From Gnetum montanum (taxonomy: Eukaryota > Streptophyta > Gnetopsida > Gnetales > Gnetaceae), in assembly GCA_015680685.1 (NCBI GenBank), contig MNCI01030643.1, forward strand, positions 136,106 to 200,105: 64,000 nucleotides of DNA, given 5' to 3'. The notes beneath the pieces are model-generated. The model was not told where the DNA came from and made no database searches. It was given only the letters and a program-made list of their open reading frames with translations. A program made the translations under genes and the position numbers. Positions 1 through 11,008 of this stretch are shown in pieces. Position 1 is the first letter of the stretch, and each line of letters begins with the position of its first letter.

Positions 1-169
1 ATTGCACTAGCCTATGCATTTACATTTTTCCTACTTACTTAGATCAGGCATTTCATTTTGTTTACATATTTGTTTTACTTTGTTTATGCATCCATCCATT
101 TAGCTTACACATTACATCTGAAAACATAAAAACTATAAAAGATAAAACTACGAAAACTCATGACCCGAA

Positions 170-575
170 AAGATCTTAAACTAGCCTATGGCCTCGAATG
201 GCCTAAAACTATCACTTTTTGCATTGCTTTCCTTTCATTCATACATTTTAAATTTTTTTACAGTAGATGTTGCTTGATGTTATTTTATTTTTAGTTGATT
301 TTTGTAGGATCTTTTAGGCACATAGCATGACTACGCATGCAGCATTGCACCTTATACAAGCAAGGTAAGCACCAATCTGCTATGACTATAAACTGGCATA
401 TCTCATCCTTGGGTCATGAAGTTAAACTGGCACAACATCCACTATCTGCTATGACATTAAAATAGCATCCAATAGTCTAATAAGACTATAAAATAGCACA
501 TCACAGTCTACCAAGATCTTAAACTGGGTTCGCAGTCTGCTAGGACTTTAAACTGGCATGTAGCTGATTTGATCT
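170..575 (+). repeat. Hairpin-motif repeats, element F
   Basis: Irregular repeats appear as the reverse complement of those in minus-strand elements, ending in TAAACT or TAAAACT. Examples are GGCC-tcgaat-GGCCTAAAACT near 195, AGTC-taataa-GACT near 475 and AGTC-tgctag-GACT near 535. The orientation follows that of the element. Confidence 0.65.
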
Positions 576-745
576 AAACACTTGCCATTGCCCTGGGAGC
601 ACTCATAGCATCATCGCCTCCCACCATTCTGGTGATTCTTTTGGAGCACTTTCCATTAGTGCGGCATTCAAAACACTTGCAGCATCTTCACATCTAGCAT
701 TTGCACTTGCATTTCATGCTTTGCAATTTTCTTGTCCTCTATGAG

Positions 746-759
746 TTGTGTTTGCAGGA
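746..759 (+). promoter_or_regulatory. Conserved TTGTGTTTGCAGGA box, element F
   Basis: The box is identical to boxes in B (11947-11960), D (45805-45818) and E (54916-54929), always on the element sense strand in the 3' region. It resembles a splice acceptor (TTTGCAG|GA). The function is inferred only. Confidence 0.45.
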
Positions 760-1550
760 TGAAGCCTTGGAGACGGTCGTGCGAAGGTACATTTAATCGC
801 AACAGCAAGTTATCACATTGCTTTGATGTGCATAACTAGAATAGTTAAGCCACTTAAGAGTGCACATCCCCCTCATTCCTATTACAGCCTATGCACATCC
901 ATTCATTCATCCCAATATCCTCTCATACTCCCCATACTCATGATTTCACACTCCTCTGATGCATATGCACTGTGACACACATGGCATTCCCTTCACATCA
1001 ACTATAGAACCCATGGTTGATGTAACATAATTCATCCTATGGGGTGCCTCTGTTGCATAGTCAAAGCCTAGGTGGATGTAACATGAATCATCCCTAGAAA
1101 ACAAATCCCATCTTCTCAATGGCCAACTTGTAGCTAACATTCAATAGTAAGCCAAACCCAAAGAAGGTTTGCCTCTCACAATAAAAAAAAATCCTTTAGC
1201 TTCGCAATTGGCCTATCCTTGGATCAACTTTGACCCTCTCATGAGTACTCTGATGAAAATTCAATGTTTCAAGGGGAAAACTACTTCATGCCATGGTCAC
1301 CATCAGTTGCGCTGAATTTGCATCTTACATCATGATTCACTATTTTCATTTCATTCCCATCATTTAAAATTGCATCTCCCTACCATTTCTTATACCCCTT
1401 GTCCCCTAGCATAATCTTATTTCCATCACACTCTTGAGCATTCTAAAATGACATATGATTTTGTGCTAACAAATGACATTGATGACATGTCTGCTATGGT
1501 GTTTTGTAATTCTTTGTTAACGTCTTTCAGGCCACTCCTCCAAGCGTCAA

Positions 1551-1564
1551 CAAAAAGAAGCCAT
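1551..1564 (+). promoter_or_regulatory. Polypurine tract of element F
   Basis: A purine-rich stretch (CAAAAAGAAGCCAT) abuts the LTR start TGAAACACC. It matches AAAGAGGGGCCAA at the same place in B, D and E. This would be the plus-strand primer site for reverse transcription. Confidence 0.65.
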
Positions 1565-2511
1565 TGAAACACCACAAAATTTCGGGTCTCGACATCACAA
1601 CTACAAATATGGCTAAGTGTTATGCTATTACATGCTGCTGCTACGTAGCATAGCATAGCCTAGCACCTTGCTATTGCGTAGTGTACCACCTTGCTACTAC
1701 GTAGCGTAGCACCTTATTACTACATAGCATAGCGTAGCATAGCACCCTGTTACACTGTGTTACATGCTGTTATGTGCTATTACATGTTGCCATCCACCGC
1801 ATTTCCACATGGCACTTGATCTACATTTTGGGCTAACCCTAGCTCTATAAATACCTCTACGCCCTCTTTTTCGAGGAGAGGAGAGAGGAAAAGAATAGGA
1901 GGAGGCTTCCATGTTTCTTCACTAGCAAGGCATTTGGCATTTTGGCATCTTAGTGCTTAGCTCCATGGGTGAACGAGACCCATAGCACACCACACCGACA
2001 GAGAGGCATAACTACATCGCACGATCCACTGTGACTACCAACCTAGGAGGCATAGTTTATCATAGTGAGCACTAGATTTCATAGCCCAATACCACCGAGG
2101 CTATGACTTGACTCTTACTGTGTCTATTGTACACTTTGCATACTTGTACCCTTTTTCAAGGTAGTGCATCTTCTTGTTCAAACTCTCCTTTTGGCTGATT
2201 ACAGCATTTATTTCTTTTTTTGGCATTACCAAACGTTCAATCATGTCTACTGTCCTATTACGTGCTTAGCACATTTCTACTATTATGAGCATTACATTCT
2301 CTTTTTTTATTTTACCATCGGGTGTTCTATCTAAACTCATTTTTTGTAAAATGGTTATTGTACACCTGTTAAGTCCTTGTCTGATCGACTAGACCATCTA
2401 GGGCACCCTAAATCCATTTTCTCTAGCACTGCCCTTGCACAGATTTGGGGTTAGGCTATGTACCTGAAGACCTCTTGGTGTTTCCAGCCACCAACTTTTT
2501 CTGTCGCTATA
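1565..2511 (+). mobile_element. 3' LTR of element F, inserted in A pol
   Basis: The LTR starts TGAAACACCACAAAATTT and ends TGTCGCTATA. In the other subfamily I LTRs the end reads TCGCTACA, so the terminal CA has become TA. The last 140 bases match the reverse complement of the A and D LTRs (GTCCTTGTCTGATCGACTAGACC). Pol sequence of element A resumes at 2512. At 947 bp it is shorter than the A and D LTRs (1.6-1.7 kb). It contains GCTACGTAGCATAGC words at 1640-1760 and a TATA box. Confidence 0.8.
1846..1853 (+). promoter_or_regulatory. TATA box, F LTR
   Basis: TATAAATA in the middle of the LTR, in the same setting (TATAAATACC) as in the A, B and D LTRs. It is the likely start of the sense transcript. 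Confidence 0.65.
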
Positions 2512-3788
2512 GGTGGGTAAATAGTTAGGAGGTGTAAAAGCTCTTTCTTCAAATCATTGAAGGCTTGTTGGCATTGTGTTGTCCATTCAAAGTTAATCCC
2601 TTTCTTTAATAAGTGTTGCATGGGATGTAACTTGTCAGTCAACTTCGCTATAAACCTTTTGATGAATTGTAACCTACCTTGCAACCCATGCAATTCCTTA
2701 AGGTTTGTAGAAGGTACTAGATTAACGATGGCCTTAACTTTGTCAGGGTCCACTCGTATTCTAGCCTTCAATACTAAAAATCCTAACATGCATCTGGTTT
2801 TCACCCTGAAGACACAATTTTTTAGGTTGATGCATAAATCATGCATCTGGTAGCTTTTGAGGACTAAACCTAGATTGTTGGGATGATCAGCAGCCTCTTT
2901 AGATTTGACCGCTATATCGTCCACATAGTCATTTAATGTTTCTAGGATGTAGTCACTAAAGATGTATGTCAAGGATCTTTGGTAGGTTACTATGGTGTTT
3001 TTAAGCCCAAAGGACATCATGGTGTAATAGAAAGTACCCCATGGGGTCATGAATGTTGTTGTTAAATAATGCTCTCGGTTGATGTGAATTTGATTGTAGC
3101 CAGAAAAACTATCCATGAAGGATAACAGAGCGTGACCAGCTGTAGTATCGATGAGTTGATCATTACTTGGCAGTGGGAAGTTGTCTTTGACTGTTACTTT
3201 GTTCAGATCTCAAAAGTCTATAGAGATTCATATTCCTCCTATTTTCTTAGAAACCACAATGATGTTTGACACCCACCCTGAGTAATCAACTGCCGGAATG
3301 AAACCAGCCTGATATAGCTTGGTGATTTCATCGCATTCGGCCAATGCAATCTCTGGTTTGACCTTGCGAGCCTTTTGCTTAACTGCTTTCATTCATGGAT
3401 CTAAGACAATGTTGTGGTATATAAGCCTCAGATCTCAACTTGACATGTCATTGTAAGACCATGTGAACACTTCGATGTTATCTTGTAGTATCTTGGATAC
3501 ATCTTTTTGTGTTTGAAAATCTAGAAGGGAGCTAAGTTTTAGCATTTTTATTTTTTCCCTGGATGTAGTCACAAGCGTTCTGATGAGAGGGTCCTCAATT
3601 ACATCCTCGACCTTTAAATCTAAGGCTTGGACAAGATGTTCAGGCTAGTCTGGGGATGTTTCTAAGGATGCTACGGTGCTATCTGTGGATGATTCCCAGT
3701 CTATTGATTCTAGGTTCAATTGTCTTGCAAGCTCGCTATGTGGACCTGTTAAGACTAGAGGTGAAGACAGATCATGATGCATTGTCAT
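2512..3788 (-). pseudogene. pol: Element A pol fragment: N-terminal linker, RT, start of RNase H
   Basis: This is a reverse transcriptase of the Ty3/gypsy Tat lineage. Reading leftward from the ATG at 3788 there is a linker, then RT motifs: MDSFSGYNQIHI at about 3100, FMTPWGTFYYTMMSFGLKN, catalytic YVDDIAVKSK near 2920, and the connection motif NLKELHGLQGRLQFIKRFI near 2690. RNase H begins at about 2600 (FEWTTQCQQAFNDLKKEL). The frame then runs into the F LTR at 2511, and the rest of A pol is left of the window. Stops occur in the upstream part, between about 3170 and 3650. The YVDD motif is intact, so decay has mostly hit other places. Confidence 0.9.
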
Positions 3789-4736
3789 TCTTGCTCAACA
3801 TGCTACAGTGAGATAAATGTCGAGTCAAGTGATATCTATTTGTAGCAATAATGTACAGTAAACATTTGCAAAGCAATGATGAAATATGCAATGGTTGAAT
3901 TAAGTATAAAATATTTTACAAAATTTGCAATCTTCCAATTTAAGGTCGTAGTGGACCACCTGGATGTAAAAGTACAAAACTACTATTTTAAGGTCTTTTC
4001 GAACCACTAACTTGGTTGAGTTTATAACTTAAAACTATTATTTTAAGGTCTTTGCGGACATCTAACCTAGTTGAAACTATGAATCAAAATTGCTAGTTTA
4101 AGATCTTTGCAAACCGCTAACTGGTTGTGTTTGCAAAGGTAAATTACTATTAGTTTAAGGTCTTTACATACCACTAACGAGTCATGCTGGTGAAGGTAAG
4201 TATTAGTTTAAGGTCTTTGTGGATTGCTAACTTGGTGGAAACTATGGGTCAAAATTTCTAGTTTAAGGTCTTTACGAACCACTAGCCTGGTTGAGTTTAT
4301 AACTTAAAACTATTATTTTAAGGTCTTTGCAGACCGCTAACCTAGTTGAAACTATGAATTAAAATTTCTAGTTTAAGATCTTTGTGGACCGCTAATTGGT
4401 TGTGTTTGCAAAGGTAAATTGCTATTAGTTTAAGGTCTTTGCGGACCACTAATGAGTCATGCTGGTGAAGGTAAGTATTAGTTTAAGGTCTTTGTGGACC
4501 ACTAACTTGGTGGAAACTATGGGTCAAAATTGCTAGTTTAAGGTCTTTGCGGACCACTAACTGGTTATGCTTATGAAGGTAAACAGCTAGTTTAAGCTGG
4601 GTCGAGGCCTTCGGTCAGGCCCACCTACCACAATGCAAATAGTGCTACTACGCTATGGTGGGAGTGCTATGCTATATGGAACATATCACATTAATCAAGG
4701 CAAGAAAATGACAAGTTCTTTTTTCACTGTATTGGC
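3789..4736 (-). repeat. A: pol-antisense gene joint with hairpin repeats
   Basis: There is no gene here. From about 3930 to 4600 the motif AGTTTAAGGTCTTTGCGGACC recurs about every 55-60 bases. These are grouped in a higher-order unit of about 275 bases: the segment starting GTTTATAACTTAAAACTATT at about 4020 recurs at about 4295. Most copies can fold as GGTC-6-base loop-GACC. From 4600 to 4736 I see only GCTACGCTATG-like words. Confidence 0.8.
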
Positions 4737-4744
4737 TATAAATA
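4737..4744 (+). promoter_or_regulatory. TATA box of the antisense gene, copy A
   Basis: TATAAATA in GGCTATAAATAGGGG, followed by the palindrome AGGGGTTTACCCCT. Copy C (37298-37305) has the same block and copy D (50950-50957) has TACAAATA. It lies 135 bases before the exon 1 ATG. It looks like a plant core promoter directing transcription against the retrotransposon. Confidence 0.6.
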
Positions 4745-4878
4745 GGGGTTTACCCCTAATAAACCAGTCATTTTCACCATAAGAGTGCAAAGCCCACATC
4801 CAGACTGTAGAGCGATTGTGCTAACAAAGAGCAAGGTGGTTTAGCATAGTGACTAAGGAAGAATCTGCAACCGAGAAA

Positions 4879-7800
4879 ATGGCACCCAAGAGAGAATGCA
4901 AACACCTAGCTTTTGCCAAGGTAGACGAGATGAAGGACACCCTGGGGCATCTATCACAGGTGCGTGTCTTGGTATTGGAGGAGACTCCATCGGCCTGGTA
5001 AGTTGCTATGCCATCTTTATTTTCTATGCCACTATTGTTGTTTTTTCTTTCTTTTTTATCATTTCTATTTTTGTTTAGAAATCTACATTTTTCTATCATC
5101 GTTTTTGTTGTTATTTTGGCCATTACACTACCGTTGTTGCTGATTCGGCCGCAATAGGTGTACGGATGCTACGCTAAGGTTGCATGCAGCATTTCCAAGA
5201 CTGCCATTGCTATGGCTGCCTTGTCGAAGAGGTTTTGGTCATTCTGGCAACCTAGCATGCAAATAGCATAGTGTACGACCCTCAAGAGGGTTTAGCCATG
5301 TACGTGATTTGACAGCGTAACACGTTTCTATCATAGCATAATGCAAATCATTTTTTCAAGTAAAAAATATATTGAAATGGCTATGGCATATTAAATTCTT
5401 TCTTGTTTAAAATGCATATTTAATTATTTTGTTGCTCTACTACACTATTTCCTTTGCAGTTTTGCTATGCTACATGCAAAGAGAATGTTATGCTATGCTA
5501 TCTGTAAACGGCTAATCTTGCTACGCTACACGTGAACTTCACTCGAATAGTGTTAAAATTTTTCATTGTGTTGTGCAGGGTGATGCTAAGGCTGATTTTA
5601 ATTATCTTAGAAATTGTAGGGGTCCTGTGCTACCTAAGCAAGCCAGTGGCCAACGTTCCTTTACCCCATGCACGTGTATGGTAGCAGGCAGTCTGGTTCT
5701 GGGAAGGTGCATAGGACTTCCTGCAATTTCTCCTCCAACACTTCAATGTGACTGTTTGGTCACACTTGTCAGAGGAGGTAGTAGCCATAATTATAGAAAC
5801 CCTATTGCTTTGGGCAAACCAGGGTATTCTAATATTTTTGACTAATGGAGAAATCAGAAGCGGGCAGGCAGAGGGATCCAGTTAGCGTCCAAAAAGCTTG
5901 AGGCATCTAACTTGGATCTAGGACATGCTTGAATATAATTGCTACCACCTATACAACATGTTATTCATTACTCGCCACATGGGAATGTGTTTTCAAAACC
6001 CACCAAGAACTATTTATTATGCCGATGGGTGAGTTCTGTAAACATATTCCACTACATTATGCAATGCATGCTACGCTAGGCAAAAATGTTAATAGTGTAT
6101 TTTTGTTACCAAGTTTTTCATCAATAAGAGTGGGCTTCATGGTGATACCGATGCCTTGGTCTTGGCACAAATGGCATTGTGGGAGTTCTCTTCCATTGAG
6201 AATATGTGCACAGGCTTGATAGGCCAATGCAAGGGTGAACCCAGTATACCCAATTCTACAATAGGTGCAAGGAGTTCAGTTGGTTGGATGGGGATTGGGC
6301 ACCCTTTAAGTCAATCACCATTCAAGACATGTCAGTAGATCTTTCATCATTCCCATCGTCGTTTAAGCCTGGTACGCTAAACCATGAGTTGTTTGCATGT
6401 TCAAGTGTTGTTCCTGTGTTTTTACTATCTTTCTGTTATGTTTAAGTTTTTTCCTTTTTTTGTTGTGAATTGCTATAGTGGCAAAGAAATCCTAGGAGGT
6501 GACAATGATCACCTCTAGGTACAACAAGGCCAACATTTACTTTAAGTATGGGGATGTGGATGAGACCCAATGCTGGCTTTGCAACGGGGCCTCAGAATTG
6601 CTCACCAAAAACCTTTGGGACGCTAGGCTCATGGAATTATTCTTGGCCATGAACCCAAGCATCCCTGCTGTTGAGATGGTTACCCTAGTTGATTCCTATT
6701 CTGAAAAAGTAGATCACTTCTGCACACATGTGCACGATGTGTTGGTGGTCCTTGAGATCAATGACTAGCTATTCATGGATCTTTTCAATGTCCCTGTTGA
6801 TGGTATCCCCATAGGAGCAAAGACTAAAAAGTAGGCGAACCATTAGGGGGACATTAAGGAGTGGCTAGGGGCAGTGAAAGGATGAAAGGGGATCCCCATT
6901 GAAGTGGCTATGCTGAAAGCAGTTAAAATGGTTTACCCCATCTTCCATGCCTGTGCTTTCCCAAAGCTACTCTCCCAAGGCAAGCTCATTGGGATTGAGC
7001 AAGCTTGGGTAATGAAGGAGGTCATGGAAGAGGGGGCCCATTACAACTGGGCCAAGCATCTCTGCATGGGTCTGCAAGCTGAAATGGTCAAGCTTCATAA
7101 GAAGCCTGAGTCCTATTTCAATGTGCATCATGCCTTCTTTGTAGCTTGCTTGTAGTGTTTTGTGAAATTCTTGGTAGTCCGTGAGAATGGAGACTGGGTA
7201 ATGGAAAATCATAACTAGATTTCCAAACCTTGGATCTACCAAGTCTTTCGCACCACCCAAGCCTAGGATCCCCCAGAAGCTATTGGAAAGGCATTTTCAA
7301 TGACGACTAGGGATTGGATGGCCCACAACTTCCATGGCCAGGACAGCATAGAAGAGGCATCCCATGCTACTATGGGTAGCTTATCAAAGGGGAAAGCCAG
7401 TGGCAACTAAGTTATCGTGAAAAAGGTCTCATTCGGTTGAGGAGCCTCCTCATATGGACGAAGAAGTAGGGCAAAGACTACGGTTTAAGTTACACAGAAT
7501 ACAACCTCCCATTGGTAAATGCTTTTATCTTTTTATTTTTTTTCTTTGCTTATTTAGCTAATGCTTTCTACACTATTCTATGCTAGGTAGCGTAGCATAG
7601 CATAGCTTCTATCTTAAGCTAATCTACTTTTGTCTAATGTAAACATGCTTTGCTAACATAAGAAGAAGACGAAGAGGAAGAAGGAGAAAAGGTGATGGCC
7701 CCCAAAATGGGGATGGCCAATAAAGATGCGGGGGCCCTGGCCGTAGAGGAAAGGACCCCGATCAAGAAGGAAGGAGCTTCTACCATGAAGGAAGGGGCTC

Positions 7801-9252
7801 CCATCAACATGGAAAACACTCCTGCTAATGAGGAGGACATTTCTGCAGACGAGGAGGACTCCCTTGCCGATGAGGAGGATGCTCTTGTGTATGAAGAGGA
7901 TGCTGGCACCACAAAAAGAAGGGCCCCAATGAATAAAGAAGAGGCCCTTGTCAACTGGGAATGGACCTCTACCGATGATCGCTTTGCTAAATGTAGTTCA
8001 ATACTGAAAGAGTAGATGGACATGGAGGATGCTACCATGGTGTTAAGCTAGCAAGGAGGGAAGCTGCAACTAGATGCCGGTGAGTTTGGCCGCATGTTCG
8101 ACAGTATGTCAATGGGTGACCCCCTTGCTATCACCCCTGAAGGTTTGCTGGGTAGGAGCCTTTACATTGTTATTACATTGCTCATCAGCTTTATTGTAGC
8201 CCTCTCAGTCATGCCTGACACATGTTTTTGTGTGGAAGACAATGCAAATGAAACCATTGGTCTCTCTTTGATCTTCCTACAACCATGGACCGAGACCCCT
8301 AATAAATTTGCATTCATGCAGGGGGTGGTCAATGACATGATCGATTGTCTCAAGTGAATCGATCTGAAAGTGGGTAAGTGAAGTAGCTACGCTAGACTCT
8401 TTAATTTGCTACGCTAGACCTTTTGGGTCACTAAACGTTTCTACGCTACTATGACTAATGCATTTTTATGTGTGGTCGATAGCATCTCACCTCAAGTGGG
8501 ACCTGAAACAAGTGGTGAAGGTTGATGCTATGCCTGTATTCCCACCGAAAGTGACCGAGGTGCCTCATTGCATATACGACGAGGCTAGCTAATGAACGTT
8601 ATACTTGGCATGCTCCCTATGGCAGTGCAGGTGTGTGAATGAAGACCTATGGAAGTGGGTCCAAAGGCTGGAGAAGGAGAAGACTAATCTGATCACCAAG
8701 GTGGGAGACCTCTACTAAAGAAATAAATTTCTATTGGCTTGTGATACCAAAAATGGTAGTTGGTGCATGGCCATCATCAATTATGCAAGATATTGGATGG
8801 TCGTGTGGCACAACAATGAGGCCACACATGAAATAATTGAGCAGTGAATGCAAATGGACTTGTTGGCCTAGAAGAACTAGGATTGGAAAGATTACAATGT
8901 AAAGGTTTACGAGTGGGGGCACTCCCTAAAAAACCACAAGCATATGTATAAACTGGAATGTGCTACCTACCGTAAACAATACCGAAATGCTTCAGTGAAG
9001 TTGCATACTCATGAAGCTTTCCTAGATGTCATTGGTACTTCTGAGGCTTACAACAAGTTCATGCAACAAGTGATGGTCAATGAATCTCCTAAGTAGGAAG
9101 TGAATCTTCCCACAGGTGAGACTGCCACTACCTCCTTTTCACCAGGACCACCAAGATGGAAAATTATTGAAAAGGAGAAAGTTGCAGCAGATGGTGACTT
9201 AAGCGATAGGGATTGGGTAGATATTATAGAGGAGGAGGTCTAGCAATGTCTC
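4879..9252 (+). pseudogene. Antisense multi-exon gene of element A, exons 1-7 (split by element B)
   Basis: The function is not recognised. Exons inferred from GT-AG sites and alignment with copies B-E: 4879-4997, 5579-6028, 6129-6371, 6479-7514, 7663-8151, 8239-8373 and 8483-9252; exon 7 continues at 26895. Exon 1 is 119 nt, as in copy D, and joins exon 2 in frame (TG|G). Exon 2 carries LIILEIVGVLCYLS and FLQFLLQHFNVTVWSHLSEE, matched in C and D. Exon 4 has the conserved core ELFLAMNPSIPAVEMVTLVD. Exon 5 is acidic and repetitive (EEDISADEEDSLADEEDA). Exon 7 is charged and probably helical. Several in-frame stops, mostly TAG where sister copies have CAG or TGG, make it a pseudogene. It lies between A pol and A protease on the opposite strand. 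Confidence 0.75.
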
Positions 9253-10992
9253 TGTACTGACCTAAATATTCGATGTAAGGCTAGAAGGGAAAATAAACAC
9301 TGAAAGATCATTGGACAGACACAACTAACCCTGCCTTTGCATGAGGGCAAGCTAGAAAAGGAAACGAAGGCAGAGTGCCTTGGATGATCTGCATGCAAAT
9401 CAACCAAGGACTTCCCCAAGTGTAAACTATGGCCTATGCTGGGGTTATCATAACTGATGTTTGAAACATAAATAGTGCGCATGAAATGTAAATAGAAATG
9501 TATGCAGAACTGGTATTGTAAAAAGAATGTAAAATGAATGTAAAATAGAGTAGGAAATATAATGGCTAGAAAAATGAACTGTATTGTATTTCTTACAAAA
9601 TATATGCACAGATCAAAGCATAGTTGCATGTACATGGCAAGTCAAGCGTCAAGCCCCGGGATGATGTAATGTGTTTCAAAAGTGCTTGGATGCTAGGAGT
9701 TAAGTGTGCCCAAGTGTCCAAGGATTGCTGGTCTAAGTTTCCTAAGCCATCCACCTTCAAAATTTCCAACCCCATTTATGTGAATTGATAGGGTATTTAT
9801 AGGATTTGGGAAGGTTTGGGCATAGAATTCATGAATGGAATCAACGGCTGAAAGATGAGAGGAAAAAGAATCTAGCGACATGTGTCCAATGGATAACTAT
9901 ATGTGTGTTGGACCTGTGTGGGAAAGCTACGTTCTAGACCAGGTGCATTGTATCTTACAATGCGTGACAACTTATTCAAGCTAGCTTACACTCATGGAAG
10001 TACATGCAATTCGAAGTGTAAGAGCCTAACAAGCTCATGAATGAAAATTTACAATGAAATGATAATGTACAACAAGAGAAGTTAGCTCTGGCTCACTTGA
10101 AACTTCTAATATTCTGGCTTGACTACTACATGGTGTCAATTCAAGTGGTTCTGTGGCTATTTGAGGTATCTCTGCTTGATAATAACATCTAGCATGAGTT
10201 GATTTTTTCCCAGCGTGTCCTTGGCATGCGCACACTACACTTATGTTGCACTCACATTGTAGTGTGACCTCAACGTGAGTGACTTGAAAATGATACATTT
10301 CACTCCAAATTTTGATTTTTGAAGCTTGATTCTTGAGTGCAACTATTGTCTAACTATGGTTGACCCTGAGAGTGACCTAAAAATTAGAGACTGAGGTTGA
10401 AAGTGACTTGTTTTGAGCCATCTTTGGTAGCTCACGATAGACTCACACTGCCAGCGTGAGCTGCAGCATGACCACAGTGTGAGCAATAGAATGACCTAGA
10501 AAAACTTGTAATTTTGGTTTTGAAATCTGGGATTCTAGAGGCTAAAATCTAAAGTTGTCAACAATGAGCCCTGAGGATGGCTTGCACCTTGGAAATTAGG
10601 TCATTTTAACACACTTTTTGGTTTTGGAGGTTGCTCACGCTACACTCATGCTGACAGCGTGATCTCAGCATGAGTGACAGCATGAAAGATAGCATGAGTG
10701 TGAAAACTTGCACTTTTTGGCTTGAAATTTGAATCTTTGAATGCTGATGCTTGGAGTGATCATTAGTGGCCTTAAGGATAGCTTGCACCTTTAGATTTTG
10801 ACCATTTTTTACTTGATCTTGAATTTTTTGTAGTTACTCAGGCTGGGGGCAAGCTAGCTTGATGGGGTGAGCAAGCTAGCTTGACCAAGACAACTTGAGT
10901 AAGCTAGGTGTGAGTTCCATGCCTTAGTCGAGTTTTTCCTCCTGAAACTTCTTCTCATTTCAAAATGCTAGGCCAAAATTAGTGGTGTTTCA
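9253..10992 (-). mobile_element. 3' LTR of element B
   Basis: In plus view it starts TGTACTGACCTAAAT and ends GTTTCA, so the element reads TGAAAC...TACA. It pairs with 25183-26894 over its whole length. It is 1740 bp. It contains a TATA box and, at 10440-10720, many words of the type CAGCGTGAGCTGCAGCATGA. ORFs on its minus strand also occur in the partner LTR but carry no protein signature. Confidence 0.85.
9794..9801 (-). promoter_or_regulatory. TATA box, B 3' LTR
   Basis: TATAAATA on the minus strand, within CCTATAAATACCC. The partner LTR has it at 25724-25731. Confidence 0.6.
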
Positions 10993-11008
10993 TTGGCCCC
11001 TCTTTGTT
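10993..11008 (-). promoter_or_regulatory. Polypurine tract of element B
   Basis: The minus strand reads ACAAAGAGGGGCCAA directly before the LTR start TGAAAC. It is nearly identical in D (45043-45058) and E (54030-54045). Confidence 0.75.

Larger units (their letters stand above)
1..1564 (+). mobile_element. Element F, 3' internal region (Tat-like LTR retrotransposon)
   Basis: This is the region between integrase and the 3' LTR of a plus-strand element whose remainder lies left of the window. No pol domain is readable here. It holds hairpin-motif repeats at about 170-575, the conserved word TTGTGTTTGCAGGA at 746-759, and a degraded polypurine tract next to the LTR. The same parts occur in the same order in the minus-strand elements B, D and E, which fixes the orientation. 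The short ORFs inside have no counterpart in the other copies and are not called. Confidence 0.75.

Noticed and set aside
9240-9881. Overlapping minus-strand ORFs in the B LTR, with a relative at 25197-25451
   Set aside because: The shared frame only reflects the two LTRs being copies. No domain is visible, and the frames differ in length and contain breaks.
9253-10992. Solo LTR interpretation
   Set aside because: A matching LTR at 25183-26894, with PBS, gag, pol and PPT in the right order between them, makes it the 3' LTR of a full element.
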